From an uncultured Bacteroidales bacterium (lineage in GTDB: Bacteria; Bacteroidota; Bacteroidia; Bacteroidales; UBA4417): a stretch of DNA of 9,736 nucleotides. Position 1 is the stretch's first letter, and every line of letters starts with the position of its first letter. Location of the stretch: the NCBI GenBank assembly GCA_937965665.1, contig CALCJE010000065.1, positions 1-9,736 of the forward strand, written 5' to 3'. The translations under genes and the position numbers were made by a program. Shown in pieces: positions 1 through 7,500 of the stretch. The notes beneath the pieces were generated by a model. That model saw only the letters and a program-made list of their open reading frames with translations, had not been told where the DNA came from and did no database searches.

Positions 1-1331
1 AGAGTGACAACATTCTTGAGGTGGCCAGGCGATCGGGATCTGATGCCATACACCCGGGCTATGGGTTCCTTTCGGAGAATGCTGAATTTTCGCGCCGTTG
101 CCGCGAAGAAGGTATCATTTTTATCGGGCCATCGCCCGAAGCCATCCTGGGGATGGGAGATAAAATTACTGCCCGACGCACCATGATTAAAGCCGGGGTG
201 CCTGTAGTTCCCGGAACCTCCGAAGCAGTTACCAGTGAGGAAGAAGCGCTTGCCACCATACGCGAAATCGGCCTGCCGGTAATGATAAAAGCTTCAGCCG
301 GAGGCGGCGGCAAAGGCATGCGCCTGGTAAAAGAGGAATCAAAGATACTGAGTTCGTTGCGTGGTGCCCGTTCAGAGGCAAAAAGTGCATTTGGCAACGA
401 TGCCGTTTATATTGAAAAGTATATCTCATCGCCTCACCACATCGAATTCCAGGTGCTGGCCGACAGTTTTGGAAACACGGTACATCTTTTTGAACGTGAG
501 TGCTCGGTACAGCGCCGCCACCAGAAGGTTGTTGAAGAAACGCCCTCGCCCATTATGACTGCCGAAGTGCGTGCCCGCATGGGAGCCGATGCCGTTGCCG
601 CTGCCAAAGCCGCAAACTACGAGGGTGCCGGTACTATTGAGTTTATTGTGGATGACTCGCTCAATTATTATTTCCTCGAAATGAATACCCGCCTGCAGGT
701 TGAACACCCCATAACCGAACGTGTGGTAGGTGTTGACCTGGTGAAAGAACAAATACGCATAGCCGAAGGCAACCCCCTGCCATTTTCACAGGAAGACCTG
801 CACCAGAGCGGTCATGCCATTGAATGCCGTATTTATGCCGAAGACACCGACAATAATTTTATGCCTAACCCGGGAACCATCACCCATATTACCGAACCAC
901 TGGGCTTTGGCGTGCGTTGTGACGGTTACGTTTACACCGGTTACACCATCCCGATTTATTACGACCCTATGATCAGCAAGCTGATTGTATGGGGAAATAC
1001 ACGCGACGAAGCCATTGAACGCATGCGCCGCGCCCTGTTCGAGTATAAAATCAGCGGGGTAAAGACATCCATCAAGTTCCTCGAAAAAATTATGGATGCG
1101 CCCGACTTCAGAAAAGGTGGTTACAACACCCATTTTATTGAGGATAATTTGGATTTCCTGATGGCTGACACCGAATGTGCCTACGAGTGCGAAAACCTCG
1201 CCCTGATTGCAGCCTTTGTTGAATATACCACCCAGCTCCGCGAAATTGAACAAACCATCACACCTGCTTCTACACGCCATGGCAGCGACTGGAAAGAATT
1301 TGGCAGGAGGTTAGCGGCCTGGAGGTTGTAA
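1..1331 (+). CDS. accC: Biotin carboxylase subunit of an acyl-CoA carboxylase (5' end cut by the window)
   Basis: This subunit uses ATP and bicarbonate to carboxylate the biotin of the carrier protein encoded next door, in the cytoplasm. The first complete codon is at 3, and 442 residues are visible. Against E. coli AccC, as I recall it, about 62 N-terminal residues are missing, giving a full length near 504, which is usual for Bacteroidota acyl-CoA carboxylases. Visible in order are the HPGYGFLSEN motif (residues 17-26), the ATP-grasp glycine loop with Lys96 and GGGGKG (100-105), and QRRHQK with Lys175 (equivalent to E. coli Lys238). Next come EMNTRLQVEHP with Glu226, Arg230, Gln232 and Glu234, and then AIECR with Arg276 (equivalent to Arg338). 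Every catalytic residue I looked for is present. An internal GTG at 21 is not the start, because homology continues upstream to the edge. The frame ends normally in a GRR...WRL tail. No terminator is seen before the next gene 198 nt downstream, so co-transcription is likely. It could equally be called the PCC or MCC alpha-type biotin carboxylase; the neighbours favour propionyl-CoA carboxylase. Confidence 0.95.
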   Translation, partial: SDNILEVARRSGSDAIHPGYGFLSENAEFSRRCREEGIIFIGPSPEAILGMGDKITARRTMIKAGVPVVPGTSEAVTSEEEALATIREIGLPVMIKASAGGGGKGMRLVKEESKILSSLRGARSEAKSAFGNDAVYIEKYISSPHHIEFQVLADSFGNTVHLFERECSVQRRHQKVVEETPSPIMTAEVRARMGADAVAAAKAANYEGAGTIEFIVDDSLNYYFLEMNTRLQVEHPITERVVGVDLVKEQIRIAEGNPLPFSQEDLHQSGHAIECRIYAEDTDNNFMPNPGTITHITEPLGFGVRCDGYVYTGYTIPIYYDPMISKLIVWGNTRDEAIERMRRALFEYKISGVKTSIKFLEKIMDAPDFRKGGYNTHFIEDNLDFLMADTECAYECENLALIAAFVEYTTQLREIEQTITPASTRHGSDWKEFGRRLAAWRL

Positions 1332-1529
1332 AAGCACGGTACACTGCTACCTTGCTTTGTTTAGAAACTTATAGCAGATAATATCAAGACATCTTGCCTG
1401 CATAAAAAATAATTTTTCCCTGAATTATTGCCCAAATTTTGACACAGGAATCGCTTTGTTCAGACGGCAATACATTGAAAAGGATACTGATACATTACCA
1501 ATGCCCGAAAAGCAAATAATATAAAACGC

Positions 1530-2048
1530 ATGGAACTTGAACTGAATGTCGAAGGGCGTAAGTCCATCCTGAAAGAAATCAGCCGCGAAGGCAACCAGGT
1601 TACGATAGCCGTTGATGACGAAATTTTTACTGTTGACCTTGTAAAAGTGGGCCCGGCAGAATTTTCGGTGCTTCACAAAGGACGTTCGTATAACATTGAA
1701 GTTGTTCCCGGCAAAGAGCCCAAACATTACACGGTGAATACTTTTTATTTCACCCACGAAATTGAGGTAGTGGATGCCGAAACCCGCTATATGCGAAGCC
1801 GCGACCAGGCGTCGGGCGCACATGCAAGCAACATCATTCGTTCGCCGATGCCGGGCAAAGTCGTAAAACTTCTGGTTGCCGTGGGCGATATGGTTGAAGT
1901 TGGCCAAACCGTGATCATTGTTTCGGCTATGAAAATGGAAAGCGAATTTAAAGCTACGAAAGCCGGTAAAGTGAGTGAAATTCCGGTTTCAGAAGGCGAT
2001 ACCGTTGATAGTAACCAGGTGCTGGTAGTGATTGAGGATGTGGAATAG
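1530..2048 (+). CDS. Biotin carboxyl carrier protein of an acyl-CoA carboxylase
   Basis: This protein carries the covalently bound biotin that shuttles CO2 from the biotin carboxylase to the carboxyltransferase. It has 172 residues. The C-terminal third (about 100-172) is a biotinyl domain with PMPGK at 106-110 and the biotinylation site S-AMKM-E, in which Lys135 is the acceptor. The N-terminal part (about 1-90) has beta-rich composition with the pattern GRSYNIEVV. By analogy with the BT region of propionyl-CoA carboxylase, it may dock the carrier onto its partners; that is an inference. The ATG at 1530 follows an A-rich stretch without a clear Shine-Dalgarno, which is normal for Bacteroidota, and no alternative start sits nearby. 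The 198-nt spacer upstream (1332-1529) holds no ORF, terminator or full promoter match that I can support. A tandem heptamer array begins immediately after the TAG stop. Fatty-acid-synthesis AccB is less likely, because the adjacent carboxyltransferase is of the PccB type rather than AccA/AccD. Confidence 0.9.
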   Translation: MELELNVEGRKSILKEISREGNQVTIAVDDEIFTVDLVKVGPAEFSVLHKGRSYNIEVVPGKEPKHYTVNTFYFTHEIEVVDAETRYMRSRDQASGAHASNIIRSPMPGKVVKLLVAVGDMVEVGQTVIIVSAMKMESEFKATKAGKVSEIPVSEGDTVDSNQVLVVIEDVE

Positions 2049-2126
2049 AATTGCGGATGTGGGATGTGGAATTGCGGAATGCGGATTGCGGATTGCGGAT
2101 TGTGGATTTCGGATGTGGGGATTCCG
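2049..2126. repeat. Heptamer tandem array (11 degenerate 7-nt units)
   Basis: Directly after the stop codon of the biotin carrier gene the sequence reads as eleven 7-nt units in phase with one inserted G (78 nt). Units include AATTGCG, GATGTGG (three times), GAATGCG, GATTGCG (twice), GATTGTG, GATTTCG and GATTCCG, giving a consensus GAT[T/G]GCG. One strand is G/T-rich. There are no spacers, so this is not a CRISPR. The function is unknown. Slippage during replication would explain its growth, but the units have diverged by substitution while staying in register. Confidence 0.85.
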
Positions 2127-2155
2127 ATAAAAGCTAAACATCCAGACAATTATAC

Positions 2156-2278
2156 TTTTGAACCTTTGACTTTTTGAACATTTGAACAAAAGAATAAAAG
2201 AACAAATGATCATTTGAACAATTGAACCCCTTGAACTTTCAAACCTTAAACCCTTCAAACTCTTTAAACCCCTCAAAC
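2156..2278. repeat. Octamer tandem array (about 15 degenerate 8-nt units)
   Basis: From 2156 to 2227 nine 8-nt units run in exact phase: TTTTGAAC, CTTTGACT, TTTTGAAC, ATTTGAAC, AAAAGAAT, AAAAGAAC, AAATGATC, ATTTGAAC and AATTGAAC. The register then loosens to 8-10 nt. After about 2237 the core changes from TTGAAC to TTCAAAC/TTTAAACC, so the latter part partly resembles the reverse complement of the earlier part. A perfect 14-nt palindrome, CAAATGATCATTTG, lies at 2203-2216. The array begins inside a TAnnTTTG-like octamer (TACTTTTG, 2153-2160), but no -33 partner is visible. No coding function is likely, because every frame is low-complexity. It fills most of the 311-nt spacer before the carboxyltransferase gene; the remainder (2279-2359) shows only A-rich leader sequence. 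Confidence 0.75.
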
Positions 2279-2359
2279 AACATATCCATCCCGTACCCTG
2301 AAACTTCCCATCCCCTCAACCCAATGTATATTTACAGATAATCAGAAATAACAAAAACA

Positions 2360-3898
2360 ATGTCGAGTCAGATAGAAAAATTTAAAAAACTGGAAGAAAA
2401 AACACGCCTTGCCGAACTTGGCGGCGGGCAGGATCGCATTGACCGCCAGCACCAGGCAAACCGCAAAACTGCCCGCGAACGACTTACCGACCTGCTTGAT
2501 CCGGGCACTTTTGTTGAACTCGACAAATTCGTGGTACACCGTTCGCGCGACTTTGGAATGGAAAATAACCTGATCCTCGGCGATGGAGTGGTTACCGGCT
2601 ATGGAAAAATTGATGGAAGGCTGATGTATGTTTTTGCCCAGGATTTTACGGTTTTCGGAGGCACCATGAGTCGTGCCAATGCCGATAAAATTGTTAAAAT
2701 TATGGACCTGGCCGTAAAAATGGGTGCGCCACTTATCGGGCTCAACGATTCGGGAGGCGCCCGCATACAGGAAGGCGTTGAAAGCCTGGCAGGCTATGCC
2801 GATATTTTTTACCGCAACGTGATGAGTTCGGGCGTGGTTCCGCAGATATCAGCCATACTTGGCCCCTGTGCAGGTGGCGCAGTATACTCGCCGGCTATCA
2901 CCGACTTTATTATTATGGTCGAAGGGTCGAGCTATATGTTTGTTACAGGGCCGGATGTTATAAAAACCGTTACCCACGAGGAAGTTACCAAGGAAGAGCT
3001 GGGCGGATCGCTTACGCATAACAGCAAAAGCGGTGTGGCACATTTTACCGCCAACGACGATGAGCATGCCATGATGATGCTCCGCGAACTGATGAGCTAC
3101 CTGCCCTCGAACAACATGGAGGACGCCCCTTTTAAAGCCACTACCGACGACATTAACCGCAGCGATAAAAAACTCGATACGCTGATCCCCGAAGATCCGA
3201 ACAAGCCTTACGATATGAAGGAAATCATAAAGGAGGTTGTCGATAATCATAACTTTTTTGAGGTGCAGCCGCTTTATGCACAGAATATTATTGTTGGTTT
3301 TGCACGACTGGGCGGTCGAAGCGTGGGAATTGTTGCCAACCAGCCACAGTCACTGGCCGGTGTGCTCGATATAAATTCATCCGTAAAAGCAGCGCGCTTC
3401 GTGCGTTTCTGCGATGCATTCAATATTCCGCTCGTAACACTGGTAGATGTTCCGGGCTTCCTGCCGGGCACCAACCAGGAGTATGGAGGCATTATTAAAC
3501 ACGGAGCCAAATTGTTGTATGCTTTCGCCGAAGCCACCGTTCCCAAAATTACACTGATCACCCGCAAGGCTTACGGAGGCGCATACGACGTGATGAGCAG
3601 CAAACACATTGGTGCAGATATCAATTTTGCATATCCTTCGGCCGAAATAGCCGTAATGGGTGCCGATGGTGCCGTAAGCATTATTCACCGCGACAAATTA
3701 AGCGAAGAAGAACGTAAACAGGCGGTTGACGATTACCGCGAAACGTTCGCCAACCCCTATAAAGCTGCCGAACAGGGATATATTGATGAAATTATTTACC
3801 CGCATCAAACCCGCTTCAAGCTGATACAGGCCCTTGAAATGACGCAGAACAAACGCAAAACCAATCCACCGAAAAAGCACGGAAATATTCCGCTGTAA
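2360..3898 (+). CDS. pccB: Acyl-CoA carboxylase carboxyltransferase (beta) subunit, probably propionyl-CoA carboxylase
   Basis: This subunit transfers the carboxyl group from carboxybiotin to an acyl-CoA, most likely propionyl-CoA giving methylmalonyl-CoA, in the cytoplasm. The protein is 512 residues, the usual full length for the PccB/MmdA family (about 510-520). Two crotonase-fold halves are evident. The N-terminal half has LNDSGGARIQEG with the oxyanion glycines near 132-133. The C-terminal half has PGFLPG and KAYGGAYDVM. From memory, the Asp in GGAYD (Asp410 here) corresponds to the residue that favours propionyl-CoA in actinobacterial PccB, where an Ile favours acetyl-CoA. The ATG at 2360 is preceded by AACAAAAACA, typical of Bacteroidota starts, and gives the full N-terminus. 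A biotin carboxylase and carrier lie upstream and no decarboxylase membrane subunit is seen, so a carboxylase fits better than the alpha subunit of a Na+-pumping methylmalonyl-CoA decarboxylase. That alternative stays open because the families are close. A terminator follows 33 nt after the stop. Confidence 0.93.
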   Translation: MSSQIEKFKKLEEKTRLAELGGGQDRIDRQHQANRKTARERLTDLLDPGTFVELDKFVVHRSRDFGMENNLILGDGVVTGYGKIDGRLMYVFAQDFTVFGGTMSRANADKIVKIMDLAVKMGAPLIGLNDSGGARIQEGVESLAGYADIFYRNVMSSGVVPQISAILGPCAGGAVYSPAITDFIIMVEGSSYMFVTGPDVIKTVTHEEVTKEELGGSLTHNSKSGVAHFTANDDEHAMMMLRELMSYLPSNNMEDAPFKATTDDINRSDKKLDTLIPEDPNKPYDMKEIIKEVVDNHNFFEVQPLYAQNIIVGFARLGGRSVGIVANQPQSLAGVLDINSSVKAARFVRFCDAFNIPLVTLVDVPGFLPGTNQEYGGIIKHGAKLLYAFAEATVPKITLITRKAYGGAYDVMSSKHIGADINFAYPSAEIAVMGADGAVSIIHRDKLSEEERKQAVDDYRETFANPYKAAEQGYIDEIIYPHQTRFKLIQALEMTQNKRKTNPPKKHGNIPL

Positions 3899-3931
3899 AT
3901 GATTATTCCAGCTTCTTGCAGTATCAAATCG

Positions 3932-3970
3932 AACTACCCCGGCACATTTACACGGGGTAGTTTTATTTTT
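3932..3970 (+). terminator. Rho-independent terminator of the carboxylase module
   Basis: A perfect 10-bp stem (AACTACCCCG at 3932-3941 with CGGGGTAGTT at 3953-3962) encloses an 11-nt loop and runs into TTTTATTTTT at 3961-3970. It lies 33 nt after the carboxyltransferase stop. It should end the carboxylase transcript and insulate the next gene. Confidence 0.88.
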
Positions 3971-4514
3971 GCAGGATTGATATTGCTTTTCATGGCAAAT
4001 AAATCCTGGGTGTAAATGAGGCACTCATTGTTAATTTTCTAAAAAAAACAGCCTTTACAGAATGGTTTCCTCAAAACCTTCCGGGATATATTTGCTCCTG
4101 AATATTGTATTTATCATACTGATATCCTTTCATTTATATTTCAAAAAGGAATGACGTTATGAACAGAGTGGCCGTTAATAACTTCCTGAAAAACCAGTTT
4201 TACTGTTTTGCCATCTACGGGAGATGGATTACTTTTGATGCGTAAAGCAATAAAGATACTGTATTGAATACTTTACACTCTGGTTATACTCGTAAAAACA
4301 CTCGCTGACTTCTGAATATTTATTACTGTTTCTTTCTGTAGCTTGCAGAAATACAGTCTCTACTATTTCTGATATCCCACGTATCATTTATGTTGGGATT
4401 CTTCATTAAGACTTATCATCAAAACCATTAAACGTGAAAGATAAAATCTATCCGACGCCTGTATTTTGCCTGAATAACATGAATACTGTAAACCGTTTTT
4501 GCGATAATAAAAAA
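3971..4514. other. Gene-free region upstream of the T9SS-exported protein
   Basis: No credible gene is seen in these 544 nt. The region holds the promoter at 4207-4237 and then about 270 nt of AT-rich leader. A second -7-like octamer, TATATTTG (4087-4094), lacks a good -33 partner. A short inverted repeat, TTTCTG/CAGAAA with a 7-nt loop, lies in the leader near 4329-4347; it has no T-tract and may be chance. A 28-codon frame at 4159-4245 with an AAGGA 8 nt upstream overlaps the promoter and is not called as a gene. No riboswitch is recognised. Confidence 0.6.
4207..4237 (+). promoter_or_regulatory. Bacteroidota-type promoter for the T9SS-exported protein gene
   Basis: TTTG at 4207-4210, a spacer of exactly 19 nt, and TACTTTTG at 4230-4237 match the known Bacteroidota sigma-ABfr consensus (TTTG, about 19-21 nt, TAnnTTTG). 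Transcription would start near 4243-4245, leaving an untranslated leader of about 270 nt before the preferred ATG at 4515. It sits between the carboxylase terminator and the large exported-protein gene. Consensus matches this complete are uncommon by chance, but no transcript data support it. Confidence 0.55.
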
Positions 4515-7500
4515 ATGATAGCTAACCATCGGCGGATCAGGCTATTTGTTGTAGCCTTATTCATGATTTCACTATTTGTTTCAGGCCAATATGCATGGGC
4601 AGCAAATCGTTACGCTGTTGCAAATGGCAACTGGAATTCAACCTCAATATGGTCAGCCACCTCTGGCGGACCATCCGGAGCCAGCGTGCCCGGCAATTCC
4701 GACAACGTTTTTATAGAAGGATCGCGAACTGTAACTTTAAATGCCAATGGTTCATGTTTAAACCTAAGTGTTGCAACTTCCTCTGTTTTCAATATCGGGG
4801 GTTTTAATCTGACTGTACTGGGATCGACAACAATATCAGGCACTATCAATATTACAAGCGCCAGCGGAAACAAGACTTTTACGGGCGACGTGCTGGTAAA
4901 TGCAGGCGGAATATGGACCAATGCCGCAAATGAAAGCATTACTTTTGGCGGAAGCCTTCTGAATAACGGCACTTTTACTATCTCGGGAACAACAGGCACT
5001 TATACCTTTACCGGCAGTGCAAAGACCTTCGGAGGCTCAAACGAGCTGATAATTCCCAGGATAACCATAAACGGCTCCATGACCAACACCGGAACACTGA
5101 CGGTTTCAACAGCATTGCAGGGAACCGGCTCGTTAACAAACGGAGCATCGGCGGTTATTAATATCAGCTCCACAACTGTGGCAATTTCATCGCTTATTGC
5201 CAATACAACTGCCAATACAGTAGTGTACAACAGGGCTGGTAGCCAAACCATTAAAGCAGTTAAATATAGTAACCTGACCTTATCAGGTTCAGGCACAAAA
5301 AATTTACCCACAGCTACAACCAGTATTTCAGGAAACTTAGTGCTGAGCGGTACTGTTTCAAGCACTGCTGCGGCCGGTATAACCTTTGGCGGATCAATCA
5401 CCATTGGCAGCGGAACCACGTTTTCTTCCGGTAATTACACACATACTGTTGCGGGTAATCTGAGCAATAGCGGAACCTTTAATAACAACGCAGGAACCAT
5501 AAACCTGGCAGGAAACCTGACCAACAGCGGAACCTTTAACCGAAATACAGGAAGAGTTGTTTTTAACGGATCAACAGCACAGTCCATCCTTGGAACCAAC
5601 GCCATAACCTTTTACAACCTGACATTAAACAACAGCAACGGACTCTCGCTGAACAATTCAACAAATACTTCAGTTGCAGCAACTTTAACGCTTACATCCG
5701 GGATACTGACAACCAATGCGAATACGCTGATCTTATCCTCGACCGGTAGCGTAGCGCGTACATCAGGCTATGTGGCCGGTAACCTGCAGAAGAATTTTGC
5801 AACAGGCAATTCAGTAACCCGTACTTTCGAAACCGGAACAGCCAATGGGTACTCGCCTGTAACCATTGTAATTACAAGGGTTACTACTGCCGGTAATTTA
5901 ATTGTTAAAGCCACTGCCGGCGATCATCCTGCTATTGCCACATCAACCCTCAACCCGGCCAGGAGCCTGAACCGTTACTGGACGCTGACAAACAGCGGAA
6001 TAGTAACAACTGCTGCGGGCTATAGCGCGACCTTTACTTTTCTTCCGGCGGATGTGGATGCCGGGGCCAATACTGCAGCTTTTTCAGCCGGCAGGTATGC
6101 AACCTCCGTATGGACATTGCCCACCGTTGGCACCCGGACGGCAACTACCCTACAGGCAACCGTGCCCCTGGCAAGTGCCTTTGGCGATTTTGCCATAGGC
6201 AACACAAAACCAACCGCTACATCAACCGTGCTCACTTCGTCGGCCGGCACAGCCTGCCCAGGCTCGCCTATAATCCTTACCGCCACGGTAAGCAGCGGTG
6301 GCGCTGTAGTAGCCTCCGAAGGAACCGTAACTTTTAAAGAAGGAGCCACAACCCTTGGTACTTCGGCAGTGTTAAATGCCAGCGGACAGGGAAGCATCGT
6401 GATTTCGTCGTTAACCAGCGGAACACATTCCATTACCGCCGAATTTAATGCTACTGCCAACTTTGCAGGAAGCACAAGCACTGCATTTAGCCAGGTGATA
6501 AGTTCGCAATGGATTGGCGGCACTACAGGCAACTGGGAAACAGCAACCAACTGGTGCGGCGGCGTACCCACGGCATCAACGGATGTGGTGATCCCGACAG
6601 GAACAACGGTACATATTACATCGGCACCGGCATCGCCGGCTGTTTGCCATAACCTGCTGATCAACAGCGGGGCTGTGCTGACAATTGATGCCGCCAAAGC
6701 GCTCAGCGTTACCGGACAACTTACCAACAACGCCACCCAAGGCATTGTAATAAAAAGCGATGCTACAGGCACGGGGTCATTGCTCGACAACGGCATAAGC
6801 GGCTCAGGAACAGCCCGGGTTGAGCGCTACCTGACCAAATACAACGTGGTGAATGATGGCATGTATCATTTCCTTTCTTCGCCGGTTAGCGGGCAGGCCA
6901 TTTCGCCCAGCTTTAGCAATCCGCCGGGAAATTTTACCGACGACTTTTACAAACTCGATGAGGCCAGTTATACCTGGATCAGTTTCCGTAATCCGGGCAA
7001 TGTAATTAATCCGGCCTTCGAAACCACGATGGCTCCCGGACGCGGATACCTGGTAGCCTATAATGCCGATGTTACCAAATCCTTTACCGGAACGCTCAAT
7101 ACCGGCAATCTGAGTACAGGCGCAGGTTTACCGGCTATTACCTACACCAGTTCATTAGGCAGCTCCGCCGGCTGGAACCTGCTGGGCAATCCTTATCCTT
7201 CGGCCATCGACTGGGATAATGTAGCTACCAACCAGTTCACCAACCTCGGTTATGCCGTGTATGTATACGATAATGCAACGCAGCAATACAAAAGCTACGT
7301 TGGCGGTATCGGCTCGCTTACAGGCGGCATTATACCTGCCATGCAGGGATTTATGCTGAAAGCAACCGGGGCATCGCCTTCCTTCAGGCTCGAAAACCAG
7401 GACCGCGTTCACAGCGCGCAATCGTATTATAAAAACACGCAGGCCACCGAAAACGTATTGACCCTTAGCGTGAATGGCAACAACTATTCCGACCAGACCA

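Noticed and set aside
4..186. A 60-codon + strand frame starting near the left edge.
   Set aside because: It overlaps the biotin carboxylase in another frame; the HPGYGFLSEN motif belongs to the latter.
786..1280. Minus-strand open frame of 164 codons.
   Set aside because: It is a shadow of the biotin carboxylase gene, whose + strand frame has every family motif.
1989..2276. Minus-strand frame translating to repeated NPQSAIRNP-like peptides.
   Set aside because: It is only the translation of the tandem heptamer array and neighbouring low-complexity DNA.
2049..2278. A CRISPR array.
   Set aside because: The units are 7 or 8 nt, directly adjacent and degenerate, with no spacers and no cas genes.
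4087..4094. TATATTTG as another promoter -7 element.
   Set aside because: No TTTG or TTG lies at the right distance upstream; the promoter at 4207-4237 is far better.
4159..4245. A 28-codon frame with an AAGGA 8 nt upstream.
   Set aside because: It spans the promoter at 4207-4237, has no recognisable features, and Shine-Dalgarno use is weak in Bacteroidota; probably chance.
4434..4514. The upstream GTG (4434) or ATG (4479) as the start of the T9SS-exported protein.
   Set aside because: These would place 12-27 mostly polar residues ahead of a complete signal peptide. ATG 4515 with its A-tract fits better, but the alternatives cannot be excluded from sequence alone.
6020..6796. A 258-codon open frame on the minus strand.
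   Set aside because: It lies entirely antisense to the T9SS-exported protein. Its Val/Pro/Ala-rich composition is what the reverse complement of that Thr/Gly/Asn-rich gene gives, and no domain is visible.
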